Source: an uncultured Dialister sp. (lineage in GTDB: Bacteria; Bacillota; Negativicutes; Veillonellales; Dialisteraceae). From it: DNA of 6,636 nt. Each line of letters opens with the position of its first letter. Position 1 is the stretch's first letter. This document shows, in pieces, positions 1-6,504 of this stretch. The stretch is taken from assembly GCA_900759415.1 (NCBI GenBank), contig CAAEVC010000020.1, positions 1 through 6,636 of the forward strand, read 5' to 3'. The translations under genes and the position numbers were made by a program. Under the pieces are notes generated by a model. The model saw only the letters and a program-made list of their open reading frames with translations. It made no database searches and had not been told where the DNA came from.

Positions 1-363
1 CCCCTGATAGAGGGTGAGGAGGCGGCTGGCCAGATTGATTTCGATTCTTTTGTCTTCAAATCTTGGCTTTGCCTTTGCTTCTGCTTTCTGTACAGAAGTT
101 TCTTCCTTCTGTTCTTCCTTGATTCCTTCATTCTTCAGAGCTGCTGTTTTCTTCTTATGTTTCAGCGCTTTCTGTTCTGCTTTGTAAGCTTTTTCTTTAT
201 TTCTGTCAATGGCCTTACGGATGTCCTGCGGGCTCATGGTCTCTTCATGATCTGCTCTTTCTACAGAAGCAGAAATGATACTGTCATGAGCGGCTTCTGC
301 CACTCCTGTCATTCCCCATCCAAGGGAAAGGACAGCGCAGGCGGCCACAATCCATTTCTTCAT
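1..363 (-). CDS. L,D-transpeptidase (YkuD family), secreted; N-terminal part only, cut by the window edge
   Basis: Translating the minus strand from the ATG at 363 gives 121 open codons to the window edge. The start has an AGAGGGG ribosome binding site at 370-376, 6 bp upstream. Residues 1-24 form a signal peptide: MKK, a hydrophobic core, then AEA before Ala25, a normal signal peptidase I site. Residues 35-104 are a very hydrophilic Lys/Glu/Ala-rich linker. Residues 106-121 (RIEINLASRLLTLYQG) match the first strand of the YkuD catalytic domain, which typically begins I-x-V/I-N-L-x-x-x-x-L-x-L-Y-x-G. The catalytic His/Cys motif would lie beyond the window and cannot be checked. Family members cross-link peptidoglycan through meso-diaminopimelate or attach proteins to the wall, acting outside the membrane. 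The gene starts 17 bp after the glycosylase stop, so co-transcription is likely. The family assignment rests on about 16 residues plus the signal peptide. Confidence 0.75.
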   Translation of the reverse strand, partial: MKKWIVAACAVLSLGWGMTGVAEAAHDSIISASVERADHEETMSPQDIRKAIDRNKEKAYKAEQKALKHKKKTAALKNEGIKEEQKEETSVQKAEAKAKPRFEDKRIEINLASRLLTLYQG

Positions 364-380
364 ATGAATCCCCTCTAATT

Positions 381-1124
381 TCATCTGTGATTTTCCTGTC
401 TTTTCTTTCTTTCTTCTTCCAGTTCTTCTAACAGGTTGGGCATTTCTTCGCTCTTCCACTGCCAGGAGGGCGCCAGTTTCGATGCTCTTTCTTTGGCGGC
501 CAGCAGATCATAGTAGACCTGCCACTTGGCATCTACCAGGCTCCGTCCGGTCTGCCGGAGGAGGAAGGCCGGATGATAGGTGGGCATTACCGGGATGCCA
601 TGGTAATTGAGCCAGTGTCCCCGTATCTGCATGATGCCTGCTTCTCTTCCAAGGAAGAAACGGAGAGCTACTTTCCCAAGGCCTACGATGACCTTGGGTT
701 TTACGATTTCTATTTCTCTTTCCAGCCACTTCTCTCCGCAGAACCGTCCTTCTTCCAGTGTAGGGGTCCGGTTGTTCCGGGGGCGGCATTTCACAATGTT
801 GGTGACATATACATGATCTCTTGTGATGCCTACGGAAAAGAGAGCTTTGTCCAGAAGCTGTCCTGACGGTCCTACGAGAGGCCCGCCATATTCATCTTCC
901 ACCCTGCCAGGTCCCTCTCCGGCAATCATGAGAGGCGAATCGGAAGGTCCTGTGGAAAGGACAGGTCCCAGTCCTCCTTCATTTCTTAAAGGGCAGGCGT
1001 GACAGGAACGGACAGCATCTGCCAGTTCTTCATGGGAGGAAAAGGCCGGTGCCTTTTCTCCTGCAAATTCCCTCCGCCTTCTTGCGGCGTATTCTTCCGG
1101 ATCTTCTCTTCCAAATAAATCCAA
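381..1124 (-). CDS. Family 4 (iron-sulfur) uracil-DNA glycosylase
   Basis: The 247-residue protein has the hallmarks of the 4Fe-4S uracil-DNA glycosylases, which cut uracil from DNA to start base excision repair in the cytoplasm. Four cysteines are placed as expected for cluster ligands: C41 and C44 (CHAC), C113 (KCRPRNNRTPT) and C129. The uracil-pocket motif is GEGPG (69-73), followed by the EDEYGGPLVGPSGQLLD block. The HPAFLLR motif (184-190) carries the conserved His. The GLGKVAL segment (148-154) also fits. The N-terminal 30 residues and a charged Glu/Lys/Arg tail from about 205 to 247 lie outside the core, making it longer than the roughly 200-residue core family. The start is TTG, not ATG: the codon at 1122-1124 is preceded by GAGGTGAT at ideal distance. 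It lies 18 bp after dnaB and 17 bp before the L,D-transpeptidase gene. Family 5 enzymes share the fold, but the GEGPG motif and cysteine spacing favour family 4. Confidence 0.93.
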   Translation of the reverse strand: MDLFGREDPEEYAARRRREFAGEKAPAFSSHEELADAVRSCHACPLRNEGGLGPVLSTGPSDSPLMIAGEGPGRVEDEYGGPLVGPSGQLLDKALFSVGITRDHVYVTNIVKCRPRNNRTPTLEEGRFCGEKWLEREIEIVKPKVIVGLGKVALRFFLGREAGIMQIRGHWLNYHGIPVMPTYHPAFLLRQTGRSLVDAKWQVYYDLLAAKERASKLAPSWQWKSEEMPNLLEELEEERKKRQENHR

Positions 1125-1127
1125 AAT

Positions 1128-1135
1128 ATCACCTC
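1128..1135 (-). promoter_or_regulatory. Ribosome binding site that fixes the TTG start of the glycosylase gene
   Basis: On the minus strand GAGGTGAT lies immediately upstream of the TTG at 1124-1122, with 7 bases from GAGG to the start. It is a strong anti-16S match and no ATG or GTG stands at suitable spacing. It is the main reason for choosing the TTG start. Confidence 0.75.
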
Positions 1136-1142
1136 AGAAAGA

Positions 1143-2579
1143 TTACTGCATATCAGGCGGCGGTTCCTGATTGGAAATTTCGTAGAAAAGGGTGAACTGT
1201 CCGGCGAAGTGAAGTTTCACTGTATCTACCGGGCCGTTACGGTTCTTTGCCAGAATGATTTCTGTTTCATTCTTTCTGGGATCATCGTCTTCGATTTCCC
1301 GGTTGTAGTAAGCTTCACGGTAAAGGAAGCTGACGAGATCCGCATCCTGTTCCAGAGAGCCTGATTCCCGGAGGTCCGAAAGGAATGGCCGGTGGTCCTG
1401 TCTGGCTTCTACGCTTCGGGAGAGCTGGGAAAGGGCGATAACCGGTACATTCAATTCTCGGGCAAGACTCTTCAGGGAGCGGGAAATTTCAGAGATTTCC
1501 TGCTGGCGGTTGTCCCCGCTTCTCATGGTATTCTTGGCCTGCATGAGCTGGAGATAGTCGATCATGATGATGTCCAGTCCATGTTCTGCTTTCAGTCTTC
1601 TGCACTTGGAACGGATTTCTGATACGGAAATCCCCGGGGTGTCGTCGATGTAAAGAGGCGCTTCCATGAGGACGCTGGCTGCATTGGCCAGCTGGTCCCA
1701 TTCTTTCTGGGTGGAAATGCGGCCGGTGCGGAGACGGGAGCTGTCCACCAGGGCGGTGGAGCAGAGAAGACGCTGTACAAGCTGCTCTCTGGACATTTCC
1801 AGGGAGAAGAAGGCTACGCTCTTATGGGCTGAAGAAATACTCATATTCTTTGCAATATTCAGCACGAAGGCAGTTTTACCCATGGAAGGACGGGCTGCCA
1901 CGATGATGAAATCCCCTTTCTGAAATCCGCTGGTGAGCGCATCAAGGGAAGGGAATCCGCTGGCAAGGCCTGTGATGGATTCCTTATTCCTGAATTTTCT
2001 CGTGATTTCCTGCAGTTCGTTCTGGACTGCTTCACCGATAGGCGTGAAGTCAGAACGCCTTTCGTCTCTTGTGACTTCTAGAATGGATTTTTCCGCATGG
2101 TCTGTCACATCTTCCACGTCGCTCTGTTCTGAATAGGCTTCGTCAGCAATGAGGCCTGCCGCATCGATGAGACGGCGGAGCTTTGCTTTTCCTGCTACGA
2201 TTTCCGCATGCCGGTCTACTGCTTTCGGAGTGACCACACTCACTGGAAGTTCGTTCACATAGAGCACGCCGCCTACATCATCGAGCCGCCCCATTCTCTT
2301 CAGTTCTTCAGATACGGTCAGTATATCTGCCGGTTCTCCCCGGTGGGAAAGATTCAGGATGGCCTGAAAGATGATGGCGTTTGCTTCTCTGTAGAAATCG
2401 GCCTGTGTCAGTATGTCTTCTGCAGTGAGGATGGCGTTCTTATCCAGAAGCATGGCCCCCAGCACTGATTTTTCTGCATCAATATTCTGCGGCGGCACCC
2501 TTGAAACGATGAGGGTGTCCGCATCTGCTTTTTTCTTCCAGTCTCTTTTTCCCTGGAAGTTTCTATCTGTATCCGCCAC
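1143..2579 (-). CDS. dnaB: Replicative DNA helicase DnaB
   Basis: The 478-residue protein is a complete DnaB-type RecA-fold hexameric helicase (called DnaC in Bacillus subtilis), which encircles and unwinds DNA at the replication fork using ATP. The N-terminal primase-interacting domain begins at RVPPQNIDAEKSVLGAMLLD (27-46). The C-terminal ATPase domain shows Walker A ARPSMGKT (229-236, K235), the catalytic Glu in FSLEMS (E261), Walker B IIMIDYLQLM (337-346, D341), the sensor-like ALSQLSR (382-388, Q385), SDLRESGSLEQDAD (401-414) and the KNRNGP arginine-finger motif (445-450). No intein or frameshift interrupts it. The start is GTG with AAGGAGG 7 bases upstream. This gives a Lys/Arg-rich leader of about 26 residues before the conserved domain, longer than the roughly 8 in the B. 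subtilis protein. It lies 68 bp after sbcC and has its own promoter candidate. The common rplI-dnaB arrangement is not seen here. Confidence 0.97.
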   Translation of the reverse strand: MADTDRNFQGKRDWKKKADADTLIVSRVPPQNIDAEKSVLGAMLLDKNAILTAEDILTQADFYREANAIIFQAILNLSHRGEPADILTVSEELKRMGRLDDVGGVLYVNELPVSVVTPKAVDRHAEIVAGKAKLRRLIDAAGLIADEAYSEQSDVEDVTDHAEKSILEVTRDERRSDFTPIGEAVQNELQEITRKFRNKESITGLASGFPSLDALTSGFQKGDFIIVAARPSMGKTAFVLNIAKNMSISSAHKSVAFFSLEMSREQLVQRLLCSTALVDSSRLRTGRISTQKEWDQLANAASVLMEAPLYIDDTPGISVSEIRSKCRRLKAEHGLDIIMIDYLQLMQAKNTMRSGDNRQQEISEISRSLKSLARELNVPVIALSQLSRSVEARQDHRPFLSDLRESGSLEQDADLVSFLYREAYYNREIEDDDPRKNETEIILAKNRNGPVDTVKLHFAGQFTLFYEISNQEPPPDMQ

Positions 2580-2586
2580 AAGAATT

Positions 2587-2593
2587 CCTCCTT
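2587..2593 (-). promoter_or_regulatory. Strong ribosome binding site that fixes the GTG start of dnaB
   Basis: AAGGAGG on the minus strand is a perfect anti-16S match, 7 bases before the GTG at 2579-2577. It decides the start in favour of GTG and against shorter versions beginning nearer the conserved N-terminal domain. Confidence 0.85.
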
Positions 2594-2611
2594 CTATGAA
2601 CGGTTTCTTTT

Positions 2612-2640
2612 ATTGTAACACAGGAAAAGGATTCACTGAA
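2612..2640 (-). promoter_or_regulatory. Candidate sigma-A promoter for dnaB and downstream genes
   Basis: In the 68-bp gap after sbcC, the minus strand carries TTCAGT (2635-2640), a 17-bp spacer, then TACAAT (2612-2617) with the extended -10 TG at 2619-2620 (TGTTACAAT). The -10 differs from consensus at one base and the -35 matches 3 of 6. Predicted initiation near 2605 leaves a leader of about 26 nt that contains the dnaB ribosome binding site, which is a sensible length. This would let dnaB, the glycosylase and the transpeptidase be expressed independently of sbcDC. It is a sequence-only prediction. Confidence 0.55.
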
Positions 2641-2641
2641 T
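2631..2641. repeat. 11-bp perfect palindrome overlapping the dnaB -35 element
   Basis: ATTCA-G-TGAAT (minus-strand reading) has two perfect 5-bp half sites around one central base and covers the whole predicted -35 hexamer of dnaB. Its position would suit a small repressor operator, but a palindrome this short can arise by chance and I recognise no known regulator site. Confidence 0.3.
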
Positions 2642-2647
2642 GGAATT

Positions 2648-5269
2648 TCAGAGGGATACGTCAAAGAATGCATCGCTCCCCTTTCCTGCTGCGGTGACCC
2701 TTAGTCTTGCGTCGATCCGCTCTTCCAGTTCCGGCACATGGGAAATGATACCTACCAGCCGTCCGGAACTCTGCAGGTCGATCAGGGTGTTCATGGCGCT
2801 GTTCAGTGCTTCAGGATCCAGGGTGCCGAATCCTTCATCAATGAACATGGTGTCCAGCCGGATGCCCCCCTGCTTTGCCTGCACCACATCTGCAAGGCCA
2901 AGGGCAAGGGAAAGGGATGCAAGGAAGGTTTCTCCGCCGGAAAGGGTATTAGCCGGCCTCGTCCTTCCTGTGAAGCTGTCAGAGACTTCCAGCGTAAGGC
3001 CCCCTTTCCCGTCAGAAGCTTCGCCGGTCATACGGCGGAGACTGTAGCGGTGGTGGCTCATTTCCATGAGCCGGAGATTGGCGGCTTTCGTCACTTCATC
3101 GAGAAGAGCGCCAAGGACATACCGTTCCAGCGTGATTCTTGAAGAACCGCCGCGGGTGAGATTGTAAAGGGCGGAAACAAGAGAAAGTTTCTTTTCTGTC
3201 TCTTTCCCCCGCTCTTCGATTTCCGCTGCCCGCGCCGCTCCTTTTTCCAGAGAAATCTTCCTGCTTTCCATGGAAGAAATCTCCTGGATGAGCTTTTTGA
3301 TGGTGCCGTCTCTTCTCCCTTCTTCTTCAGAAAGGGCGGCCATATCAGGTTTCACTTTCCCTTCTACCTGCTTCGATGCTTCTTCCACCAGTTTCTCAGC
3401 AGCTCTCTTTCTTCCCCGGTAATCATCAAGGAAGGTGGAAATGGAATTTTCTTCCCTCCGTCTTTCATACCAGTTCCTGCAGTCTTTCAGATTTTCAAAT
3501 CCTTCTTTTCCTGCCTTTTCTTCCAGTTCCCTGTTCTTTTCCTTGTACTCCTCTGCCAGCTGGTCTCTTCTTTTCTTTGCATCCTTATAGATGGTCATGG
3601 CTTCTGCCAGAAGGGAAGTAACTTTCACCTTTTCTTCTGCCGTCTTCTTTGATTCTTCTTCCCAACGGTGGATTTCCCGGCTCTCCTTCTCGATTTCTCC
3701 TTTCAGTATCCTTTCATTCCTCATGGCTTCCGGCACATCTTCCAGCGCTTTAAGGGCCGCTTTCCCTTCATTCCATCCATTCACTGCTTTCACATAATCT
3801 TCCAGTTTATATTTCTGGAAAGCATCCTGCTTCCTGTTAAAGGTGTGGAGCGCTTCTTTTGCCAGCCCTTCAGCGCCTTTCACTTCCTCTTCTGTAGGAA
3901 GTTCTTCTTCAGAAATGGCAGGATTGGGATGATGGATGGCGCCGCACACCGGGCAGGGTTCTCCTTCCTTCAGCTGGCTGGCAAGGATGGCCGCCTGGCC
4001 GAAGATATAGGTCCGCCGGAGACTTTCTGCTTTCTCCTGCGCTTTTTCCTTTGCCTTTCCTGCCTCTTCTGCTGCTATGGAAAGGATCTTCACCTTCTCT
4101 TCTGCCTCTTTTGCCTTTCTTTCCAGAAGGACAGCTTCCTTTGATTTTTCTTCAAATAATTTCGCTTTAGGAAGCCACTGGTTCATTTCTGCAATCCGGC
4201 TCCGCCTTCCTTCTATTTCTTCCTTTCTTCCATCCAGCTCTGCTGCTTCTTTTTCCAGTCTTTCCTTTTCAAGGGAAAAGCGTCTGCCATTTTCCTCTTC
4301 CCGCTTCACCACAGCGCTTTCCTTCTGGCCCTCCCGGATAATATCATCAAGGGCATCAAAGTAGGGTGCCAGTTCCTTGGCGGCCCTGATTTTCTTCAGT
4401 GCTTCTTCCTTCTCCTTCACCTCTTCTTCCATGGAAAGGAGGCGGTCTGTCTCTTCTCTTCCTTTTTCCAGATTTCTGAAATGGGCAGAAAGCTGAAACC
4501 CTTCTTCATAGATTTTCCGGAAAGAGCGGTAGGCTTCCTCTTCCTTTTCCTTGCTTTCCCTTGTTTCCCCTATGGTCTTTTCCAGCTCCTTATGAAGAGT
4601 TTCCAGCTCTTCCCTGTCCTTCACCCCTGCCATAGAGAAGGTGGTCATGAGCTCTGTCTTCTCTTCTTCCCTTTTCTTCTCCAGATCTTTTAAGGAAATC
4701 TTAAGTTCATTCTGGAAATCAGAGAACCGCTGGGTCTTGAAGAGCTGCTTTAAGATGCCTTCCCTTTCATCCGCTCTGGCTACCAGGAGCTTCCGGAAAT
4801 CCCCCTGGGGAAGGAGGATGACCTGACAGAACTGGCTGGCATTGAGGCCGATGAGTTTTCCTGCTGCCTCTTCGATTCCCTTTCTGAGGGTCTTTACTTC
4901 CTTTCCATCTTCCAGTTCAGAAAGGGAAGCCTGCATGGCGGCCAGAGTCTGCCCCTGCCCTCTCTTCTTATCGATGAGCTGCTCTGGACTTCTTGTGGCC
5001 CGGTAGGTTTTATCGCCAATCATGAAATCAAAGATGACTTCTGTCTTCTCTGAACTGTCTGCATAATCGCTCCTCATATGAGTGCCTGTCCTGTCGCTGC
5101 TGGTCTTTCCGTAGAGCGCATAGCACATGGCATCGAGGATGGTGGTCTTTCCTGCACCTGTAGGACCGCAGATGAGGAAGAGATGACGGTCTTCCAGTTC
5201 ATTGAAATCAATGGTCGTTTCCCCAGCATAGGGACCGAAGGCTTTCATGGTCAAACGGAGCGGCTTCAT
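2648..5269 (-). CDS. sbcC: Exonuclease subunit SbcC (Rad50-like SMC ATPase with zinc hook)
   Basis: The 873-residue protein is the ATPase partner of SbcD in the SbcCD (Mre11-Rad50 type) nuclease, which cleaves DNA hairpins and processes blocked double-strand ends. The N-terminal lobe starts MKPLRLTMKAFGPYAGE and has Walker A GPTGAGKTT (35-43) and the Q-loop in ILLPQGDF (Q155). From about 185 to 690 the sequence is Glu/Lys/Arg-rich coiled coil. It is split by the zinc hook CPVCGAIHHP (C439, C442), almost midway, giving two arms of about 250 residues. The C-terminal lobe has the signature LSGGE (776-780), Walker B with DE (D811, E812) in FIDEGFGTLD, and the H-loop ISHVPE (H844). All catalytic motifs are intact. 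It is shorter than E. coli SbcC (1048 residues), which implies shorter arms. The ATG overlaps the sbcD stop, with AAAGGGGG just upstream, so translation of the two subunits is probably coupled. Confidence 0.97.
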   Translation of the reverse strand: MKPLRLTMKAFGPYAGETTIDFNELEDRHLFLICGPTGAGKTTILDAMCYALYGKTSSDRTGTHMRSDYADSSEKTEVIFDFMIGDKTYRATRSPEQLIDKKRGQGQTLAAMQASLSELEDGKEVKTLRKGIEEAAGKLIGLNASQFCQVILLPQGDFRKLLVARADEREGILKQLFKTQRFSDFQNELKISLKDLEKKREEEKTELMTTFSMAGVKDREELETLHKELEKTIGETRESKEKEEEAYRSFRKIYEEGFQLSAHFRNLEKGREETDRLLSMEEEVKEKEEALKKIRAAKELAPYFDALDDIIREGQKESAVVKREEENGRRFSLEKERLEKEAAELDGRKEEIEGRRSRIAEMNQWLPKAKLFEEKSKEAVLLERKAKEAEEKVKILSIAAEEAGKAKEKAQEKAESLRRTYIFGQAAILASQLKEGEPCPVCGAIHHPNPAISEEELPTEEEVKGAEGLAKEALHTFNRKQDAFQKYKLEDYVKAVNGWNEGKAALKALEDVPEAMRNERILKGEIEKESREIHRWEEESKKTAEEKVKVTSLLAEAMTIYKDAKKRRDQLAEEYKEKNRELEEKAGKEGFENLKDCRNWYERRREENSISTFLDDYRGRKRAAEKLVEEASKQVEGKVKPDMAALSEEEGRRDGTIKKLIQEISSMESRKISLEKGAARAAEIEERGKETEKKLSLVSALYNLTRGGSSRITLERYVLGALLDEVTKAANLRLMEMSHHRYSLRRMTGEASDGKGGLTLEVSDSFTGRTRPANTLSGGETFLASLSLALGLADVVQAKQGGIRLDTMFIDEGFGTLDPEALNSAMNTLIDLQSSGRLVGIISHVPELEERIDARLRVTAAGKGSDAFFDVSL
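5266..5269 (-). other. ATGA start-stop overlap of sbcD and sbcC
   Basis: On the minus strand the sbcC ATG (5269-5267) shares bases with the sbcD TGA stop (5268-5266). The sbcC ribosome binding site (AAAGGGGG, 5277-5284) lies inside the last sbcD codons. This is the classic arrangement for translational coupling and suits two subunits made for one complex. Confidence 0.9.
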
Positions 5270-6432
5270 TTCTCTTCCCCCTTTCTGTACACTCTTTCCC
5301 AGATTTCCTGAGATAATTTCTCTTCTTCTTCTGTAAGGTCATGATCCCTGAACTGATGGACGAACTGCTTCAGGATATCTTCATCACTCATCTTTTCCAT
5401 TTCAATCTTCCGCTCGCCCTTATCTTCCAGATAGCCCATGTCCTGCTCGATGCCAAGAGCATGGGGAAATTTGTTCCGGATTTTTGCCATGGCATCAATG
5501 ACCGGCGTCCTGTCTTTAAGAATGATCTGAAGGTAATCAGAAGATGGAGGCGTCTCTTCTCCCATGAGTTCATCAAAGGTGCCTTCCATTTCCCGCACTT
5601 CATAGCGGGGCGTGAGTTTCCTGAACTCTGTATGGACATTTCCTTTTCCATCCATCTCTCCCATGATGACTCCCTTCTTCTGTTTCACTTCATCAAAGGA
5701 ATAGCGCATGAGGCTTCCGCTGTACTGGATCCGCTCTGAATCTTTCCTCGTCTTCTGGGGACGGTGCAGATGGCCGAGGGCGGTGTAGTGGAAGGGCGCA
5801 AAGACTTCATCGCTGATCTGGTCATAGCCGCCGATGGAAAGAGGCCGTTCTGAAGAAGAAATGGCGCCGCCGGCTGCAAAGGCATGGGCGATGGCAATCT
5901 TCCGCATCCCCTCTTCATTCATCATGGAAAGGAGATGGGAGGAAAGAGCATTTTCTGCGTCCTCAAAGGAATGGATCTTCTCTGCCCCTTCTATGCCAAG
6001 GGTATTCATCATGACCCGCACTCTGGCCGGTTCGCCGTAGGGCATGGGATAGAAAGCCACCTTTCCGTATTCATCTTCCAGCACCACCGGACGGATGCGG
6101 GAAAGCGGCCCGAAGATGTAAAGCCCTTCGCCTTCCAGAAGACGGCTTGCCACTGCCAGTCTTTCTGCACTGTCATGGTTGCCGCTGATGATAATGAAGG
6201 GAATCTTTCTCTTTCCCACGATTTCTTCTGTCATGAAATCAAAAAGTTCCACTGCCTCTTCCGGCGGATAGGAACGGTCATACACGTCGCCTGCCAGAAG
6301 GATGACATCCGGCTTTTCTTCGTCCACCAGAGGAAGAAACTGATTTTCCAGAAGCCATGACTGATCTTCTGTCATGCTGTGTTCTTTCAATAATTTTCCT
6401 AAATGCCAGTCCGCAGTATGGATAAATTTCAT
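5266..6432 (-). CDS. sbcD: Exonuclease subunit SbcD (Mre11-like nuclease)
   Basis: The 388-residue protein is the metallophosphoesterase subunit of SbcCD, holding the two-metal (Mn) active site that cuts DNA once SbcC binds ATP and DNA ends. The phosphoesterase motifs appear in order: MKFIHTADWHLGK (D8, H10), LLAGDVYDR (D49), ISGNHDSAERL (N85, H86, D87), AIAHAF (H183) and LGHLHRPQ (H221, H223). The segment from about 270 to 388 corresponds to the capping domain and the SbcC-binding tail, ending in a charged Glu/Lys stretch. Length is normal for the family (E. coli SbcD is 400). The ATG at 6432 begins exactly at the conserved N-terminus and has GGGAGGG at 6437-6443. It is the first gene of the sbcDC unit; its leader holds a promoter candidate and a terminator-like hairpin. 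Confidence 0.97.
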   Translation of the reverse strand: MKFIHTADWHLGKLLKEHSMTEDQSWLLENQFLPLVDEEKPDVILLAGDVYDRSYPPEEAVELFDFMTEEIVGKRKIPFIIISGNHDSAERLAVASRLLEGEGLYIFGPLSRIRPVVLEDEYGKVAFYPMPYGEPARVRVMMNTLGIEGAEKIHSFEDAENALSSHLLSMMNEEGMRKIAIAHAFAAGGAISSSERPLSIGGYDQISDEVFAPFHYTALGHLHRPQKTRKDSERIQYSGSLMRYSFDEVKQKKGVIMGEMDGKGNVHTEFRKLTPRYEVREMEGTFDELMGEETPPSSDYLQIILKDRTPVIDAMAKIRNKFPHALGIEQDMGYLEDKGERKIEMEKMSDEDILKQFVHQFRDHDLTEEEEKLSQEIWERVYRKGEEK

Positions 6433-6449
6433 GGAACCCTCCCATTGGT

Positions 6450-6482
6450 AAAAAAAGGAATCTGCCTCAGCAAATTCCTTTT
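6450..6482 (-). terminator. Terminator-like hairpin with T-run in front of sbcD
   Basis: On the minus strand AAAAGGAAT (6474-6482) pairs with ATTCCTTTT (6453-6461). A U-G wobble and three more pairs (TGC/GCA) extend the stem to 13 pairs, closed by a TGAG tetraloop. A run of seven T (6456-6450), four of them in the stem, follows. On the plus strand the same position would be an A-C mismatch and the tail is poor in T, so minus-strand function is favoured. It may end transcription of a gene beyond the right edge, or act as an attenuator for sbcDC, since it lies between the candidate promoter and the sbcD start. Confidence 0.7.
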
Positions 6483-6495
6483 CTGATTTGTATTT

Positions 6496-6504
6496 ATTAT
6501 ATCA
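6496..6504 (-). promoter_or_regulatory. Candidate extended -10 promoter for sbcDC
   Basis: The minus strand reads TGATATAAT, a perfect TATAAT (6496-6501) with the TG extension one base upstream (6503-6504). The -35 position at 17-bp spacing (6519-6524, TACATC) matches only 2 of 6, which extended -10 promoters can tolerate. Initiation would fall near 6489, about 57 bp before the sbcD ATG and about 7 bases before the hairpin. A consensus TTGACA at 6547-6552 is 45 bp away, too far to pair with this -10. Confidence 0.5.

Noticed and set aside
337..363. Lipobox-like VAAC near the start of the L,D-transpeptidase
   Set aside because: The Cys is at residue 9, leaving only about five hydrophobic residues before it. 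The longer hydrophobic core and the AEA site fit an ordinary signal peptidase I substrate better.
157..378. 73-codon plus-strand open frame at the left end
   Set aside because: The minus strand of the same region encodes a signal peptide, linker and YkuD start with a good ribosome binding site. The plus-strand frame is a shadow.
399..420. 22-base homopyrimidine run and other CT-rich tracts on the plus strand, considered as triplex-forming or regulatory DNA
   Set aside because: They are explained by GAA, GAG, AAA and AGA codons in charged helices of the glycosylase tail and SbcC.
2640..3047. 135-codon plus-strand open frame opposite the end of sbcC
   Set aside because: It lies antisense to the SbcC ATPase lobe, whose signature and Walker B motifs are intact; the plus-strand product has no recognisable domain and no convincing start.
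3668..4144. 158-codon plus-strand open frame rich in Phe and Leu
   Set aside because: It is the complement of Glu/Lys-rich coiled-coil codons of sbcC, which read as Phe/Leu/Ser on the other strand. The apparent hydrophobicity is an artefact, not a membrane protein.
5884..6360. 158-codon plus-strand open frame opposite sbcD
   Set aside because: It is antisense to the conserved phosphoesterase motifs of SbcD and has no domain of its own.
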